A DNA stretch of 64,000 nucleotides from Paragonimus westermani (GCA_008508345.1 QNGE01000143.1:8885-72884), one strand, 5' to 3'; shown: positions 12,800 to 25,504, numbered from the stretch's first letter. Notes: generated by a model not told the origin, from the letters alone. Program-made: numbers and translations.

Positions 12800-15430
12800 A
12801 ATTCCCGACTGACGGTCATCATTTGGAGCCCGCACCTCACGCATGTTTCCTCTCAAACTAATCACAGTGCTGAGAACTACAGGGAAAGGTTGGAACCGCT
12901 ATTCCGGGATCGTGAGCCGGTAACACCAGATTAAAGAGGGTGTAAGTGGATTGTCGGCGAACCGCCTAAAACCCACACGCTTGAATCCATGTTCAACTAT
13001 CGCGTCTTTAGGTACTTACGGGCCTCGTTTCTTCTGGGACTAGTGGCAAGTGGCAGATATTCATGAATGCTTAGCTGAGATTGTTTCAATTTGAACGTAA
13101 AGCATGAGAAGTTTTTACGTTCTTCAGCGGTAGACAGAACCATCCTCAGTAGTCTGGGCTTTGGAATTGAGGGGCGCTCCGGGATGTTACTGAAGCATGT
13201 GAGCTGGCAGACTGTGGCGCTTGGGAACCCTGCGGGCAAAACCTTTGTTAGTCAAAACGGTTGAAGTTGGCCACCTTGTGACCTTTGGGCAATTTCTCTT
13301 TAGACTCCTTTGCATTTCAAAAGATGGGGCTGGCATCCTCTTAAGAGGCCCCACGTCATTTTCTACTTGTTACACAACTTTCGTACATGCCACTTTACAG
13401 CTGTTCATGGATACTCTGGTTGAGATCAGGCCAGTGCACTCGGCATGTGCCCATGGTGCTACACTCCGACGCCAAAGTGGATCAAAAGGCAAGTGTGACG
13501 TGGGAACGCACAGAAGCGGAATTGTCAGCGTTGACGCTTACCAAACAACTAAACTTGCGTTGAATAACCGATACCCATGCCGCTAATCGTTCCAGCTCAG
13601 TCGGCTTGGGAAGGGCTTTCCTGAAAATAACGCCACGAATAATTCTCTCGTATAAACTTATGGCGCGGCATTCAGTGCAGTAGAACTGCGTCGTACTGTG
13701 GTTCATACGAAAGCCATACTGATCCAGTTGTAAACCTGGGCAATCATTGTGGCACAGAAGTGCTCACTAGCCACATTGAACGCCCCTCAAGGAAATGGTG
13801 ACATGATCGCCACAGCCCCGTTGGCCACAAAGCGGCGAAGACAGCAATGTAGCATTGCCCCGTAGGGCTTCTTGCAGCATTCTTCATAATCAGGTAAGAG
13901 GACAAATAAACAGAAAATGGAAGTAAATCGATAACTTTGTAAGTGGTGGCTGCAGGGCTGGCCAACAATAGGCTGCCGCCGGAAAAACCGGTACAATGAA
14001 AATACCAGCATCAACATGGGAGGCCTCGGCGAGTCCCTCCGAATAATGTGAAATTTACCCGTTACTTTAAAGAAAATCTCAGTTCTTCAGCGGGTCCACT
14101 GTACTTGACCTTTGTCATTTAGTATTTGCCGCAGTAGCGGGAAATTCCTGAATCTTGTTGAGATAATAATAGCCTCTGGCGGGTAATTCGTGTTGAGAAG
14201 ATCGATCCTACCTTCCATGTCAAGAGAACGACCCGACAGCCGTGACCTTGCCGGACATCATCATGGTAAGTATTGAGAAATTTCTGCAGCAGACCGGTAG
14301 TTTCCGGCCCCTACACGACTAAAAGTTCACTTATTTATCTAAATGACGATAAATGTGTCAAGCAGATTCACAAAGCATCAGGTATGAATATCTGGATCAC
14401 ACAAGCCAAACATCAGGACGTCCGCAGGCACAGGCCTTCAAGTCCTGTATTTGAAATTCAAAATACATTGTCTATGCGGAGTCCGTTTCATCTGTGCTTT
14501 TATTGGTTCTCACACTTTTGAGTTCCGGTCCAATGGGAAGAAGCCTCCTTTGCACTGTTCGTGCCCCGTTGCCCGTGTGCGACGTATGGGCTCGTGGCCA
14601 TTAGGGTAAGGCCATAACACCTATTATAATTGCTTATAAAAGACAGAAGAATTAAGCTTGCCACGAGAACCTCGTATAATTGTTTTCGACCGTCCTCACA
14701 ACGTGGTTGTCAAAGGTACTCTTATTCATGGATCTCGGTAGGTGACCAGACAACCGAGACTGCGAAGTCTGGAATAGGCAAGGTAACACCATTAGCGGCA
14801 TCGAACCTGCATACAAATCCGATAAGTTTGCTACAGTCGGCGGTTCTCTTGACTACAGTCACACCGTCTCCCAAGGTGATTTCCTTGTGAAATGAAATGA
14901 TGCCTTTTCTTTTCCAGTTGTTGCAGCACAGTAAGATCCGTGAATATCCCAGATGCAAGACAATGGACACCTCCTAACGGTTACTGCAAGTTCTGTGATC
15001 TGACTTGACCTCTATATGGGGAGAGTACAGGGGACGACGTGTTTCAGTAGGGGTTTATGCCGTAGGATTATTGTACATGGTCCAAAATGATCCTTAGGAC
15101 GTAGGTTTACATCACATAATCCATAATAAGGTATTTCAGAGCATCCAGTGCGTTTACCCAAGGACCATGTATATTGTTTGGGACGGTTAAAAGTAAATTA
15201 CAACTAGCTACATTTGGGGCTGTTGACTTTACCATCTATGTAACTGAATAAACAAGATGGGGCAAAAGCCATACTCCTCGTTTTGATTATACCTTCACTA
15301 ATAAGAGACTGATAGCAAATAATTTAATAGGTAGACGTTGGGATTGAGCGATAATGCTGTAATAAAAATTAGACTATTTGTAGCGCAGGGTTTACTCTCT
15401 TAACAAATGTTTTCAAAAGAAATTTCCGAT
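12800..15430. other. unassigned sequence, possibly upstream CR1 remnant
   Basis: This lies just upstream, in element orientation, of CR1 copy B. Minus-strand frames at 12,997-13,239 and 13,482-13,706 have protein-like wording, and the latter includes a CTEC cysteine pair. They could be an old ORF1, but I cannot assign them. Beyond about 14,000 nothing is recognisable. Confidence 0.35.
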
Positions 15431-15439
15431 GAGCTGGAA

Positions 15440-16140
15440 TGGATGTTCTTGATACGTTATTTACTGACGCCTCCTCGACTCAGTTCAGTTCGTCATTATC
15501 TGTCGACGAAATGTGCGACCGTTTCACCAGTAAGGTTCATGAATCCTTAAATATGACACTCCTGGCGGGATTTCCGTGGTTGACATGGCAACGGATGCTT
15601 TATTAACGAAGCATCGTAAGCGTACGTTTGCACTTCCTCAACCGGACCGTGTATCTTCTTCCATCCTTGCCCATGGGGCCTTACAGTTCGTTGTCCCGTC
15701 AAGTCTACTGTTTACACAGTCCGCTGCTCCGGGGAAGGTGCCTGAAAGCAGGAAACCGGCGAATATTACCCCGTCTATAAAGGTGGGCAGCTCGGCCAGC
15801 CTTGTAACCACCGTCCGATTGCGCTTCTATTTTATGTCTCAAAGGTCCTCTGAGCGTTCGAATATGACTCTGTCACGAGTTCCCCTCTGCAATGAGCCTG
15901 GCTTTCTGTGCGACTGCTCATGTATTGCGAATTTGCTACTAACTGTGGAGCAGTAAAATGAGACAAAGCCTTAGCGGCTGGATAATGTCACTGTTCGGAG
16001 GACGATTACTTCTGATACTGCCCGGTAGTTTATGCCACGGAAGGGGGTTGACTTGAAAGGCTTTACCCCGAGTCTCTGACACAGAAATTTTACTTGCGGG
16101 ACGACAGAGGGACCCTATTCGGAACCAGTGACTCTTAAAT
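15440..16140 (+). mobile_element. CR1-like fragment C, reverse transcriptase N-terminal part
   Basis: A 126-codon plus-strand frame (15,576-15,956) carries the conserved entry to a CR1-type reverse transcriptase: GKVPESRKPANITPSIK, then a CSCIANLLLTVEQ block that matches the usual C-x-TNLL-x3-E segment. A shifted frame upstream (from about 15,440) extends the similarity. It is opposite in strand to copies A and B, and truncated before the catalytic box. Confidence 0.65.
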
Positions 16141-16519
16141 CTGGAATCTGATGTTCATTGCGTATCAGAGTTGCGAGTCTACCGTTCTATCCACTTGAGT
16201 TCACCTCTAGATAACTGTCGATCCAAGCGCTTCTCTCCCATTGCCATCATCATGAACAGCAATACAGCAGCTGATGCTTAGCTGCCGCGCAGCCACAAAG
16301 TAAAAGAGAAAAAGGCAAACCCTGCGTAGGAAGAAAGAGGGAAAAAGAAGGGAACTAAAAGGGACCTGACCACAAAAATAGCTACGTCTATATTCAAGCA
16401 ATCAACATCAAGGTGCCTACATCTTGGAAACAAATAACAAAGCTGCAGTTGAAAGTAAGGCATCATCAACAAGATAGCTTCCTTACGGCCTTCACTGTCT
16501 TACGTCATTAAATATTCCC
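16141..16519. other. no recognisable gene
   Basis: Short spacer between a plus-strand CR1-like fragment and a minus-strand RTE-like copy. I see nothing in it. Confidence 0.4.
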
Positions 16520-19500
16520 TTCTCAGACGAATCGGCCAGACGTCAACATTCATGCCACTGAGCTCAATTAGCCGCCATCTCACCTAACGTCTCCAGCCAC
16601 CCACTTTGTGAGTCAAGAGGCCCCAGCTAGGGAGACGAACCCGATCTACAGTGACCAATCCCTTCGTGAACGATTTGATTTCATTACGCCAAGTCATCGG
16701 CTGTCCACCTCAGACCTTATACCAGTTGGCCCCAGCGTCCGCAAAGAGTGCTTGGTGTAGCAGACGACTGTCTGGCACCCTTACCGTCTAAGTTTGTGCA
16801 AACGTAAGGAGTGAACAGAAGAACTTGTTTGACATTCACTGTCAAATACCTGTTTCCCAACCTCTCCTTTGTTTACTCGCTAGTGCCACCCAATACGAGT
16901 GATCGAACGCAAACACCGGTGATCAAATACCTGAATATGGTTTACGTCTTTTACCTTAAGTGTTCAAGTTTTGCTGCTTTAAAGTAACACAACCCTCAAT
17001 GTCGCCTTATGTACGCGACCTGTTAGCATCAGAGAGTTACCTCTCTGTCGCCATGGGTGTCCCAAATTGGCGAAAATCCCCTAGCCTTCGGGATACGCGC
17101 TTCTTCATTTCCTACACATACGTCGCCACGGATGTAGCTTCTCAGGTACACAAACCGGTCAAAACCCCCCATGACTTCATTATTCAACAATAAATCTACG
17201 TAATCACAGCAATCTTGCGGGAGCACTTTGCATCTTTAGGCTACAAAGCACATCACGAAGTATTTAACATATAGCACTGTTTGTGCTGCTTGGGAAGTGT
17301 CACATAGCAACACCTTGTCATCAGCATAGTCAAGATCAGTCAGTCTTCCACCAGGTAGGAGGTCCACGCCGGCAGTGACAGTCTTCCATTATTTCGTCTA
17401 TGACAAAACTGAACGAGAATGGTGAAAGGGTGCAGCCTTGATGCACGCCGCTGCTGGTGCTGAAATTGTCAGATAGTTCACCGTAAACCCTAACTTGAGC
17501 TATGGTATGAGAATAAAGCACTCAGTATGCCGACATGCTTGGTCTGTACACCCCTGTGTTTAAGAAACTCTTAAATTGTATTTCGACCAACTGAGTCGAA
17601 TGCACCTTTATAGTCGGGAAATACGACAATTGCTGGCCAGCGGTATACATGACCCTGCTCCAGAATTTGTCGGAGAGTGAGTGTGATCTAAATGTCCCCG
17701 CCCAGGGCGAAACCTTGCCTGTTCTCTAATGTTTGCCTCTTGAGCTGCAGTGAGCCGACGAAGTATAACGGATGCCAGAACACTTGCAATGACTGGGGTC
17801 GAACTGATTCCCCTATGGTTCTCGCAAGAGCCCCTGATACCTTTCTTGAATATGGGAACTAACATCGAGTGATCCCAGCACGGAGGGATAGCCTCCGTCA
17901 TCTACCAAAGTTGGAACTACTGAGTCAAGGCCTGTACCAACGCCTCCCCACTTCTGTGAAAAGGGCCGGCACAAAATAATCCTGGCAAGCATTCTTATTA
18001 CGCTTGAGAGCCGAAATGCAGTTACAGATCTCGATCTCAATGGGTGGTTCAAAATCTATGGACGAGGGTGCTACATTGCAAGTTGACAGCTGCAACACAG
18101 CAGAAGCAGGGGGCCGGCTAAACTGACCATCAAACTATTCCGTTCACCGCTCTAACCTTATTGAACCCAAGTACGTGCCCCAATTAAAACGTCAGTCCTA
18201 GATAAAGCCCCTCCACCTATGTTTGACAGCTGTGTGCTATATCTAAGACCAGGTCTGATTTGGAGGAGGGTGCCAAGTGTAACAGTGAAGTGCGATTTCT
18301 GAGACTAGCACTGGCTTAAAATAGCTTATACTCAGTGCACAGCTGTAACAGTCGACCGCCATTATCTGAACGATGTGGTGCTATCCACCTAACCGACACT
18401 CAGTCTCACCAAGGTAGCCGACCTGGGCGTTCATTTCCCCGACCGGAACGACTACATCGCGGCCACGTGTCATCCGAAGTAGAGCGGTCAGTTCCGAATA
18501 AAGGCCGTCCTTGATGCTGTTGTCACTACAGTCAGCTGGGCATAGGGAGATGCAATGAAAAGATTTCTGAAAGTTTAGCGTCCAGAGCTGGCCTTAACAA
18601 AACCTGCCGGGTGGCGGCACAGGAATCCAACCTACCAATGCGGCTGTGGCCATCGTGCTATATCTACTCCCCCCTGACCGGTAGCGGCGGCCGTGTAGTC
18701 ACCCGAAGTGTGTAGCCAGTATCGGGTAGACAGTGTGGGTGTTTTTAGTTCCATACGTTGACTACTGTCATGGATTCTAGTCTCCGAGATACAGCAAACA
18801 ACGACATGCAACGAGTCGAACGTTCTTGCGAGAGCGGCTTGCCAACCTATCTATTTTAGTGTGTGAACGTGGAAAGCACCCACATTAATTCGCATTCTAG
18901 GTTTAGGCGCGGGACGAAGGAGGTCTGAGGCTGAATGGTAAGAGATGGCGCCTACCGACACAGTGTTAATGTGATTAGCTATACCTATCGCGGCATTCGC
19001 AAAGTAATCACCAGGAATAGGAGTGGATGGGCCTGAGAGCTAAATTTGATAGCACAGTGGGGGAAGGGTCAGCAGTAGCGTGTTGTCGCCTATCCACCTT
19101 GCTGTATGCAACAGATAGGGCGACCCGGTTTATACTGCCAGACAGCCGATACAGCATGGAGTTAACAGTGTTGTGAGTATTCATGTTTGTGCGTAGGCTA
19201 AGATCTTACCAGGATGCCCAGACCTAAACAGGAGAACGATTAGGGTTCTCAACCAAATCCCTTGGCTCAAAAGTCTGTGCCGAAAGGCAGCGGGTGAGTG
19301 GTAGTGTACCAGAACAGGTACTTTTTCCGGAAAAAGATGCCGACCTTCTCCCAACCTCCCACCTGGAGGACTAGCAAACTGAGGTTCATCAGACCTCTAA
19401 CTATTTGCCTGCCTGGTATGACTGACTATGGGTCTGGTGGCCACACCATCCACTTTAGTCTAATAGGTCATTGAGATACGCAAGCCGTCACACTGCGGCA

Positions 19501-19640
19501 GGGTCCAGTCTTTCAGGGTTCATGGTGACGCCGAAGCGAAAACTCGTGGCCAACCTGAAAATGAAATCACATTGAGTTCAAGAACAGAACTGCTTTTTTT
19601 AGTGGACGGTCGCTTATGCACTGCCAGAGTCAATACATCG
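16520..19640 (-). mobile_element. RTE-like non-LTR retrotransposon, copy 1 (nearly full length)
   Basis: Minus-strand order is as follows. About 19,560-18,100 is the endonuclease region, recognised because it matches 42,760-40,700 base for base in many places. 18,052-17,608 is the reverse transcriptase fingers (VPIFKKG, ENHRGIS). 17,521-17,336 holds a GVHQGCTLSPF block and an FVIDEIME block. An intact YADD box lies at 17,317-17,328. 17,226-17,029 is the C-terminal region (FVYLRSYI). The tail near 16,820-16,560 (GGQPMTW) is typical of RTE ORF ends. The frames are broken, so the copy cannot encode one polyprotein, although the catalytic box is preserved. Confidence 0.8.
19321..19336. repeat. 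16-bp perfect palindrome inside RTE copy 1
   Basis: The sequence CTTTTTCCGGAAAAAG reads identically on both strands. The same 16 bases occur at the corresponding place of RTE copy 3 (42,561-42,576), while bases around it differ. Confidence 0.85.
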
Positions 19641-19811
19641 GTTAAATTTGAACATAGCAGTAAGAAGACGGACACTGGTGGATGCTAGCATTTCGTATTG
19701 CCTCTTCAGTACTAAATAACAATAACCAGGAACATATATATGACACTAATGGGATGGGGGGGGGAGAAGAATAAATTAGCAAATGGGGTGGACAACGCCA
19801 GGACAGAATTA

Positions 19812-20789
19812 TTAAGTCCATGGGAGTCTAAGGCTTACATATAATTGTTTTTGTACACACAACACTGGCTTGAGACGACTAATCGCGACCGCCTCGGCAA
19901 AACGCAGGAAACGCGGATTAGCGTGGCGCATTATAATTCTGAATGTTAATTCTGGATTAATCCGGTGGCCAGTGGCCAACATGTGCCTGGCGATAGACGA
20001 GGCCGGAAGCTTGCGTGATCCAGGGACGAAGGGAGTAGACTGCGCAGTCACATCCTGAACCCATTTCGGCAGATGTTCCTTCATCCTAGAGTTCAAGCAC
20101 CTATTGGTTCTGCCGATGTAACTTTCGCCGCAGTTACACACAAATTGATAAATACAGTGTGAGTTGGCGCCAATAGGTTGCTCTCCCTTTACCGAAGGTA
20201 ACGGTAGCTTCCGAGTTCGGTCAATGACTACGATTTCACCCGCATTGTATGCTCGCTTAATGGATGCGACGAGGCGTTTTGTGGTTAGAAGTGAGGAAGT
20301 GTCACCTTTGAATTGTAGTTCAATGTAGACTTTCTTCTTCCCAACCGTGGGAACCTCAACTCCTACAATACGCTGTTGGCTGTGTCTATTGATAAATCTC
20401 AGCGGATACCCGTTATTCTGCAAAGTAGTTGTAAGCAGTCGAAGTTCATCACCTAAACATTCTGATGAACAAATGCGCCTAGCACGCACAAACAATGTTC
20501 TGACCAATGCTCGCTTGTTCTTCATTGGCGTGAAGCTTGTGAAGTGAGTGTACTGACCCGTCCAGGTGGGCTTACGATACACACATCTTCTTACTGAACC
20601 ATCATCCTGGCGACCGATGAGGATGTCTAAAAACGGCAGGCATCCAATCTTTTCCAGCTCAAAAGTGACTGTCAGGTTGGCACGACAAGTGTTAAACCGA
20701 TTTACCATCTCATCGATTGCTTGCGAATATGGCGCAAACATGAGGATGTCATCCACATAACGTTTGTAGAACGGCAGTGACGCAATGTT
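19812..20789 (-). CDS. Penelope-like element, reverse transcriptase C-terminal part plus GIY-YIG endonuclease
   Basis: The minus-strand frame stays open from an upstream stop at 20,790-20,792 to a stop at 19,812. It includes a 314-codon stretch from the first Met. It begins in the palm with the catalytic YVDD box (20,748-20,759), continues through the thumb (LPFLDILIGR, CVYRKPTWTG), and ends in a GIY-YIG nuclease domain: a CIYQFVCNCG segment followed by SYIGRTNR and RMKEH. That fusion is the hallmark of Penelope-like elements, which copy RNA onto nicked target DNA. The 5' half of the reverse transcriptase is missing, so it is a 5'-truncated insertion. No internal stop or frameshift is visible in the remaining part, unlike its neighbours. 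Confidence 0.9.
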   Translation of the reverse strand, partial: NIASLPFYKRYVDDILMFAPYSQAIDEMVNRFNTCRANLTVTFELEKIGCLPFLDILIGRQDDGSVRRCVYRKPTWTGQYTHFTSFTPMKNKRALVRTLFVRARRICSSECLGDELRLLTTTLQNNGYPLRFINRHSQQRIVGVEVPTVGKKKVYIELQFKGDTSSLLTTKRLVASIKRAYNAGEIVVIDRTRKLPLPSVKGEQPIGANSHCIYQFVCNCGESYIGRTNRCLNSRMKEHLPKWVQDVTAQSTPFVPGSRKLPASSIARHMLATGHRINPELTFRIIMRHANPRFLRFAEAVAISRLKPVLCVQKQLYVSLRLPWT

Positions 20790-20829
20790 TCAAACATCGG
20801 TTAAAGTCTGTTAACGGAGTTCAGAAAAG

Positions 20830-21775
20830 CGTTGCATATTCTTTAATATGGCGTACGTTCTGACGGACAGCTGTTCGGATGTTACCAAAGATGCGTTCCA
20901 CGACACTCTCCTTGATCTTCCGAAGTAGACTAAACATTTTGGCATCATCATACTGGTGGGCGACTTTGATGCTCAGCTTGGTCTTCTTTCTCCAGAGGAG
21001 AAGCGGTTGGTAGGTGTGTTTAGTGTTCGGGTACAATGCACTGACAGTGGCAAAAGACTGTTGCAGTTGTGTGCCTCTCACGATCTCTATATTTTCGAAC
21101 ATTGCATTTCAACAGAAGAGGCATTGCTTTACGTGGGGACCTGTATGTGCTCTTCAATTGTGGGCACAACTGGATCACAGCAGTCAGCTGCATTTTGGAG
21201 CGACCACCTGGACTCGGACTGTACTGCTTTGTGCCCGTTTTGTTTTGTCATCTTAGAGGTCAGATACTCGTAAATGCAAGATACGTAGCTGGTATTCGAG
21301 CGAGGGGAGTTTAAAGAATGTTTACCGGTTGGCATTGGTGTAGTAATTGTTCAGTTGGAGTCCGATGAGGGGACCTAGTGAACACTGGGAATGAATCGCA
21401 GCAGCTATGCTGTGAGGAGGTGTGTTCCCAGGGAGCTGTGCAGTTGCGACAGAATTGGATTTCTGTCAGGTCGGTAAACCTTATGAACAGGCGTTGCTCG
21501 ACTCTACCTGGCTCTGAATATAATGACTGCTGTCGAGAGCGCAAGCTGACCAGGAGCTTGCGCAAGGACCGTGACCACCCGTTGGTCGGACAGCCAAAAG
21601 AGATGGAACGAGCCTTTTTATTCTCCCTGATCCTTGGTTGTCCTGGCGGTCGAGTCGATGTATGTGAGACCATATGTGAAACCGATGGTTCACTTATCGC
21701 CGACCAATCGGGGTGATTTGACAGATGGACTGAACATTTTGAGGAGCAGTTGAGCTGGCTTCAGTCAGACCATAT
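20830..21775 (+). mobile_element. RTE-like endonuclease fragment
   Basis: Plus-strand frames carry the apurinic-type endonuclease signature GDFDAQLG (20,956 onward), the following CTDSGKRLLQLC segment, and, after frame changes, a linker block (SLRKDRD, KEME, ETICETDG) and RWTEHFEEQLSW near 21,725-21,760. In the family these lie between the endonuclease and the reverse transcriptase. A shifted frame upstream of 20,956 extends the similarity to about 20,830, where the Penelope-like remnant ends. The reverse transcriptase is absent. Confidence 0.75.
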
Positions 21776-21779
21776 GGAT

Positions 21780-22500
21780 GATGGGGAACCAGCTTGCCTA
21801 AAGGCTTGGGGTGGTCTGCATTTGGCTTGAGTAGCCCGTTCTTCACTTCATACTCTAGCAACCTGATTTCATTTGCTGTGATAACACTTCGTTTTTTCGC
21901 TTCCGGGAAGTTGGCCGGATTGAAATCGTACTCGGCTGCACCTCTTTTACACATGATGCTGCTGTTTATTTGAGCAGTTGTCGTGTGGGCTGTTTTACCC
22001 AATTTCATGGATTATATTATGAAAACCTGCTACGCAGTATGCTACTTCGAAGGAGATTCGATGAGACTGGCATGGTTTATTATGAACCTCATGTACCGTA
22101 CACTATCTTTCTTCATCCTTCAGGGACACCTGGTGGTAAGCGCCGTTCAGGTCCAGCGTACCTTATCTACCGTAACGACCAACTTACGCATTCACTCCGT
22201 CTATCTTCTGTAGAGGACACTCATTAAGTTAGTGTGTATCGGCTATTTGTTTGGCTATACTCGCTGACGTCTCTTGTGTCGTCTGTTAGGTGTGACCTGC
22301 GCTTTCTCGGAGGATGTCGAAGACCTAACGACGTTCTCAGCTAAGAGACGAACCACTTCAAAGCGTGTGAATTCCTTATTTGCATCTGAGCATTGCTTGC
22401 ATCTAGTTGTTATTGAATTGCAAGCAGGAGAAAGACTGTTAATTTGGGGAGTAACGATTCCATAGGGAGAAAACGATGGTTTTATTTTCATCGAGTATAT
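21780..22500 (-). mobile_element. Ty3/gypsy-type pol fragment G1 (reverse transcriptase)
   Basis: Minus-strand frames read, in order: a FEVVRLLAENVVRSSTSSEKAQ block (fingers entry of a gypsy reverse transcriptase), DLNGAYHQVSLKDEE near 22,150, then in another frame RLLEYEVKNGLLKP near 21,840. In this family the latter block follows the catalytic box. The YxDD box itself is not recognisable. Stops and frameshifts make it a dead copy. LTRs are not identified. The right part (from 22,275) is included in the 3.23-kb tandem duplication. Confidence 0.7.
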
Positions 22501-25500
22501 GGGTTGGGTAAGATGGAGATTTTGAATCCAAGATGAAGCGAGTCATTGTATTATTATAAAGAAATAACAGTGTTCTTCAGCAAAACTTAAAACGCTGGTG
22601 GTCGCCATTGTTATTCTGCTTTTTTTAAATTCTTGCACCGTTCATTAGTTATAGCATCCAACCCAGGCGATGGTATAACTTTCGGAACTGCCAATATTCA
22701 CGATGGCATTCAAACTAATTCGGTCGATCAGCAACTTGGTAATCGCACTATAAAACAACCATGATCAGCATGATCATCATCAGGTGCTGTACGCGAGGAT
22801 AGAACTTGGAGTAAAGACAGTCAGTTTTGCGTTAGGACCGAACTTCCGCAACCTTCGGAAGTAATCTTCCTTTCTGCAGTCGGGCTTCTGCAATGCAACT
22901 GCTTGCTGTGGCCAAAGAAGAAACACTGAACTAGTCAAGGCTGCTGTTATTTTGTCCGTTGGTGCCTAAGATTTTACAAGTGTATTTACGGCCTGTCGAT
23001 TGTTCGTTTTAGCACCATAAGAAGGTAACACGGGGCTTTGCTACTATTGTCGCGGCTTCTGTGTCATTCCTAATGCTTGTTTACATGCCATCTAAAACCG
23101 AGGTCCTTTGCTTCAACCCCTTTTGGCAAATTCTTACATTAATCGTGTCGGTATCGTTTTGCGGCGTAGGTCTTAAATTTACGGTCTGTAGTTATATATA
23201 TTTCAACTTTTGAATAAACTGATCGCGCGTCTGTCTATTTTCTCGTTTTCATCGATATTCTCACAAAGTAGTGCCCAACAACGAAAATCGGAATGTGAAC
23301 CATTTCACGGGGGTCCCAACTGAAAGAGTATATCTGGAACAGGCCTCCCTGACGTAGTCGGGATTAGCAAATGACTCCGGCACGTTGCTGCAAACACAGC
23401 CGTGTTTGCTGGTACGGGAGTGCATACGCACTCCGGGTTAGATCGCTCAACTCGTTCGTTCTACCGCTTTTGACACACTGCTCCACAATCGACCATCCTC
23501 ATCATCATCGTAGCGGCGGAGAGCCTGACCAAAAAGTACTGTGAATCGGGCCGCCGCTCAGATCAACAGTGACGTGGAATATCCTGGAAGAGGGGAACAT
23601 TAATAAAAGGTTAAGAAGTAATAAACGGAGACTAGGCGGGTGAATTAGGAATGGTGTGGATGCAGGTAAGCCATTGACTGCGGCACACCGCTGTGTTGGA
23701 TAGCGTCTCTAACCAGCGATTTGAGTGATCACGGTGACCCCAACCAGGCGGGCGACACCTACCCACTATGCTCAGTGGAGCAATCAAAGCTTTCATATCT
23801 CGTGACCATGTTGATGCTTGACCACCACGCGGCTTTACCCAGTATATAATGCCCGGCACGGTAAACGTTCACCGAGTGTTCTGGAATACACGCCAACAAA
23901 CGGCCGTCCACCGTATTAGTCTACACAGTGTGGACTAATTGGTGGAGACAGCGATGATCAGAAACGATAAGTCTGCCTTTACCTTCGTTGCGAACAGGCT
24001 ACGTTCTCGAGTCACAGAGCAAAACAGAAGTTACACGAGCGTATTGTACGTTTCCTTTCAGCGAAAACCGAACGCTTTTTTGACGCCACAGATTTCGTAG
24101 GCTGGTAGAAGCAACTCGTGCCTTGGCTGTTCTTGCTAGCATCTCCTGAACAATATTACAAGCTGACGAGATAATGCTACCCAAGTACGTGAAACTACAC
24201 ACAGGCCCTAGCGGATTGTCCGCAATGACGCAGCGGGAGTGGAGGTGCTCCAGTTTTGAGGCAGCACTTTGCACTTTGAATGTACGAAATGCATTGCGTA
24301 CAAACCAGTCTGATCACTTACCTTGTTCAGCATGGTCTACATGTTTTTGGCAGAAGGGCCAAGTAAAGCAGTGCCATCCGAGTACTCCAGGTCGGCCAAC
24401 CAAGCGCCATGAATAAGCTCAGCATCAACTTCACTGGACTCCTCGAATGGACTTTCTAAAATGTCGTTCATGACAAAATTGAACAAGGGGAAATCGAACA
24501 CCCTTGACGAACACCACTGGAAGTGCTGAACGCTCGGGGCAGTTGTCCGTCAACTCTCACCCCGCTTGCAGAGTGAGCACACAATGATCTAAACAGATTC
24601 ACCTGATCCCCTTGTACCCCCTTGTGAAGAAGACAGTTCCAGAGAACGTTGCGAGCAGCCGAATTGAAAGAAGCCTTTAAGTCTCGAAAGAGCACGGCCG
24701 TTGGCTGCCTGAGTGCAGATGTTCCAAGATTCGTCGCAGTTCAGAATGTGATCAGCGCATCTTCGGGCAGATCGGAATCTAGTCCATTCTTCGCAGTCAT
24801 GATTTTTCCTTATTGTAGTGAGCCGACGTAAAAATAAGGTCGGTGAGTAGCTTGGACGCAACAGGCACTAGACTGATGGTCCACAATCGACAACAGCTGA
24901 TTAGCAACAAGCGCTTCGGCGACTGGAAGGTAGCACAGTGATGGCAGCCAGCATGTACTAACGAATGCAACTGGACATGGTAAAAGTACGGTACCTCTCT
25001 AACAGTGTGCGCGACCATGGTGGTGTTCTTTTTATCAAGCGACGGATATCAAGTAGCAGCATTCATGAAAGAAACAGATTTGCGGATTGATGATAGGGTG
25101 ATTGAAAACCGACAATTTTCTCACAGTAATTGAGACAAGCATTGTGGGCTGTGTGCTGAGGTTATATAGCCGTGTTGCAGAAAGGCTGGATAGCGTATTA
25201 CGTTTATAAGTTTCGTGATCTCGCTGTCGAACCGTGTCGTTTTGTTTATTATTATGTACTGTTTCCATCTGATTTCTGAGTCAAATTGAGTGTCCTGGTC
25301 GACGGATTAAGAAAAAGCCACCAAATTCGGGATACACAATTGCATTTCGGCTCTCAAACACAATGGGGCTACTGGTTCAGATGACCTCGCACGCGAATTT
25401 TCAACGAAGACGTGGGGCATAAGTAAAAGCCTGACTTAGGTGTTTGAACTGATGTTGACAATGGAAAACATTCCCCTCTGTTGGGGTCATTCCATATTGT

Positions 25501-25503
25501 ATC
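22275..25503. repeat. 3.23-kb near-identical tandem duplication, copy 1
   Basis: The block is repeated at 25,505-28,733 with a constant offset of 3,230. I saw only three substitutions by eye: 23,312 (g) versus 26,542 (a), 24,174 (a) versus 27,404 (g), and 24,319 (t) versus 27,549 (c). It starts inside gypsy fragment G1 and ends at a single n (25,504). It contains a minus-strand RTE-like fragment at 23,632-25,020. Confidence 0.95.
23632..25020 (-). mobile_element. RTE-like fragment, copy 2a (3' half)
   Basis: Minus-strand frames give, in order: ISLVPVASKLLTDLIF (reverse transcriptase fingers, 25,018-24,797), a second segment (24,861-24,589), DLKASFNSA and a SGVRQGCSISP block (24,695-24,468), a catalytic box mutated to YSDG (24,373-24,384), the FTYLGSIIS C-terminal region (24,274-23,999) and the terminal segment (23,859-23,632). 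The frame is broken between segments. The endonuclease is missing, so this is a 5'-truncated dead copy. Confidence 0.8.
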
Positions 25504-25504
25504 N
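25504..25504. other. single-n junction between tandem copies
   Basis: One undetermined base separates the right end of copy 1 (matching 28,671-28,733) from the left end of copy 2 (matching 22,275 onward). A single n exactly at a repeat boundary suggests an assembler or gap-closing join rather than a sequenced junction. Confidence 0.9.

Noticed and set aside
20821..21102. 93-codon minus-strand open frame as a gene
   Set aside because: It lies antisense to the recognisable RTE endonuclease block on the plus strand and has no motif of its own.
23417..23440. Terminator-like hairpin GGAGTGC-ATAC-GCACTCC
   Set aside because: A seven-pair hairpin in eukaryotic intergenic sequence without a T-run or transcript context; it also appears once in the tandem copy only because that whole block is duplicated.
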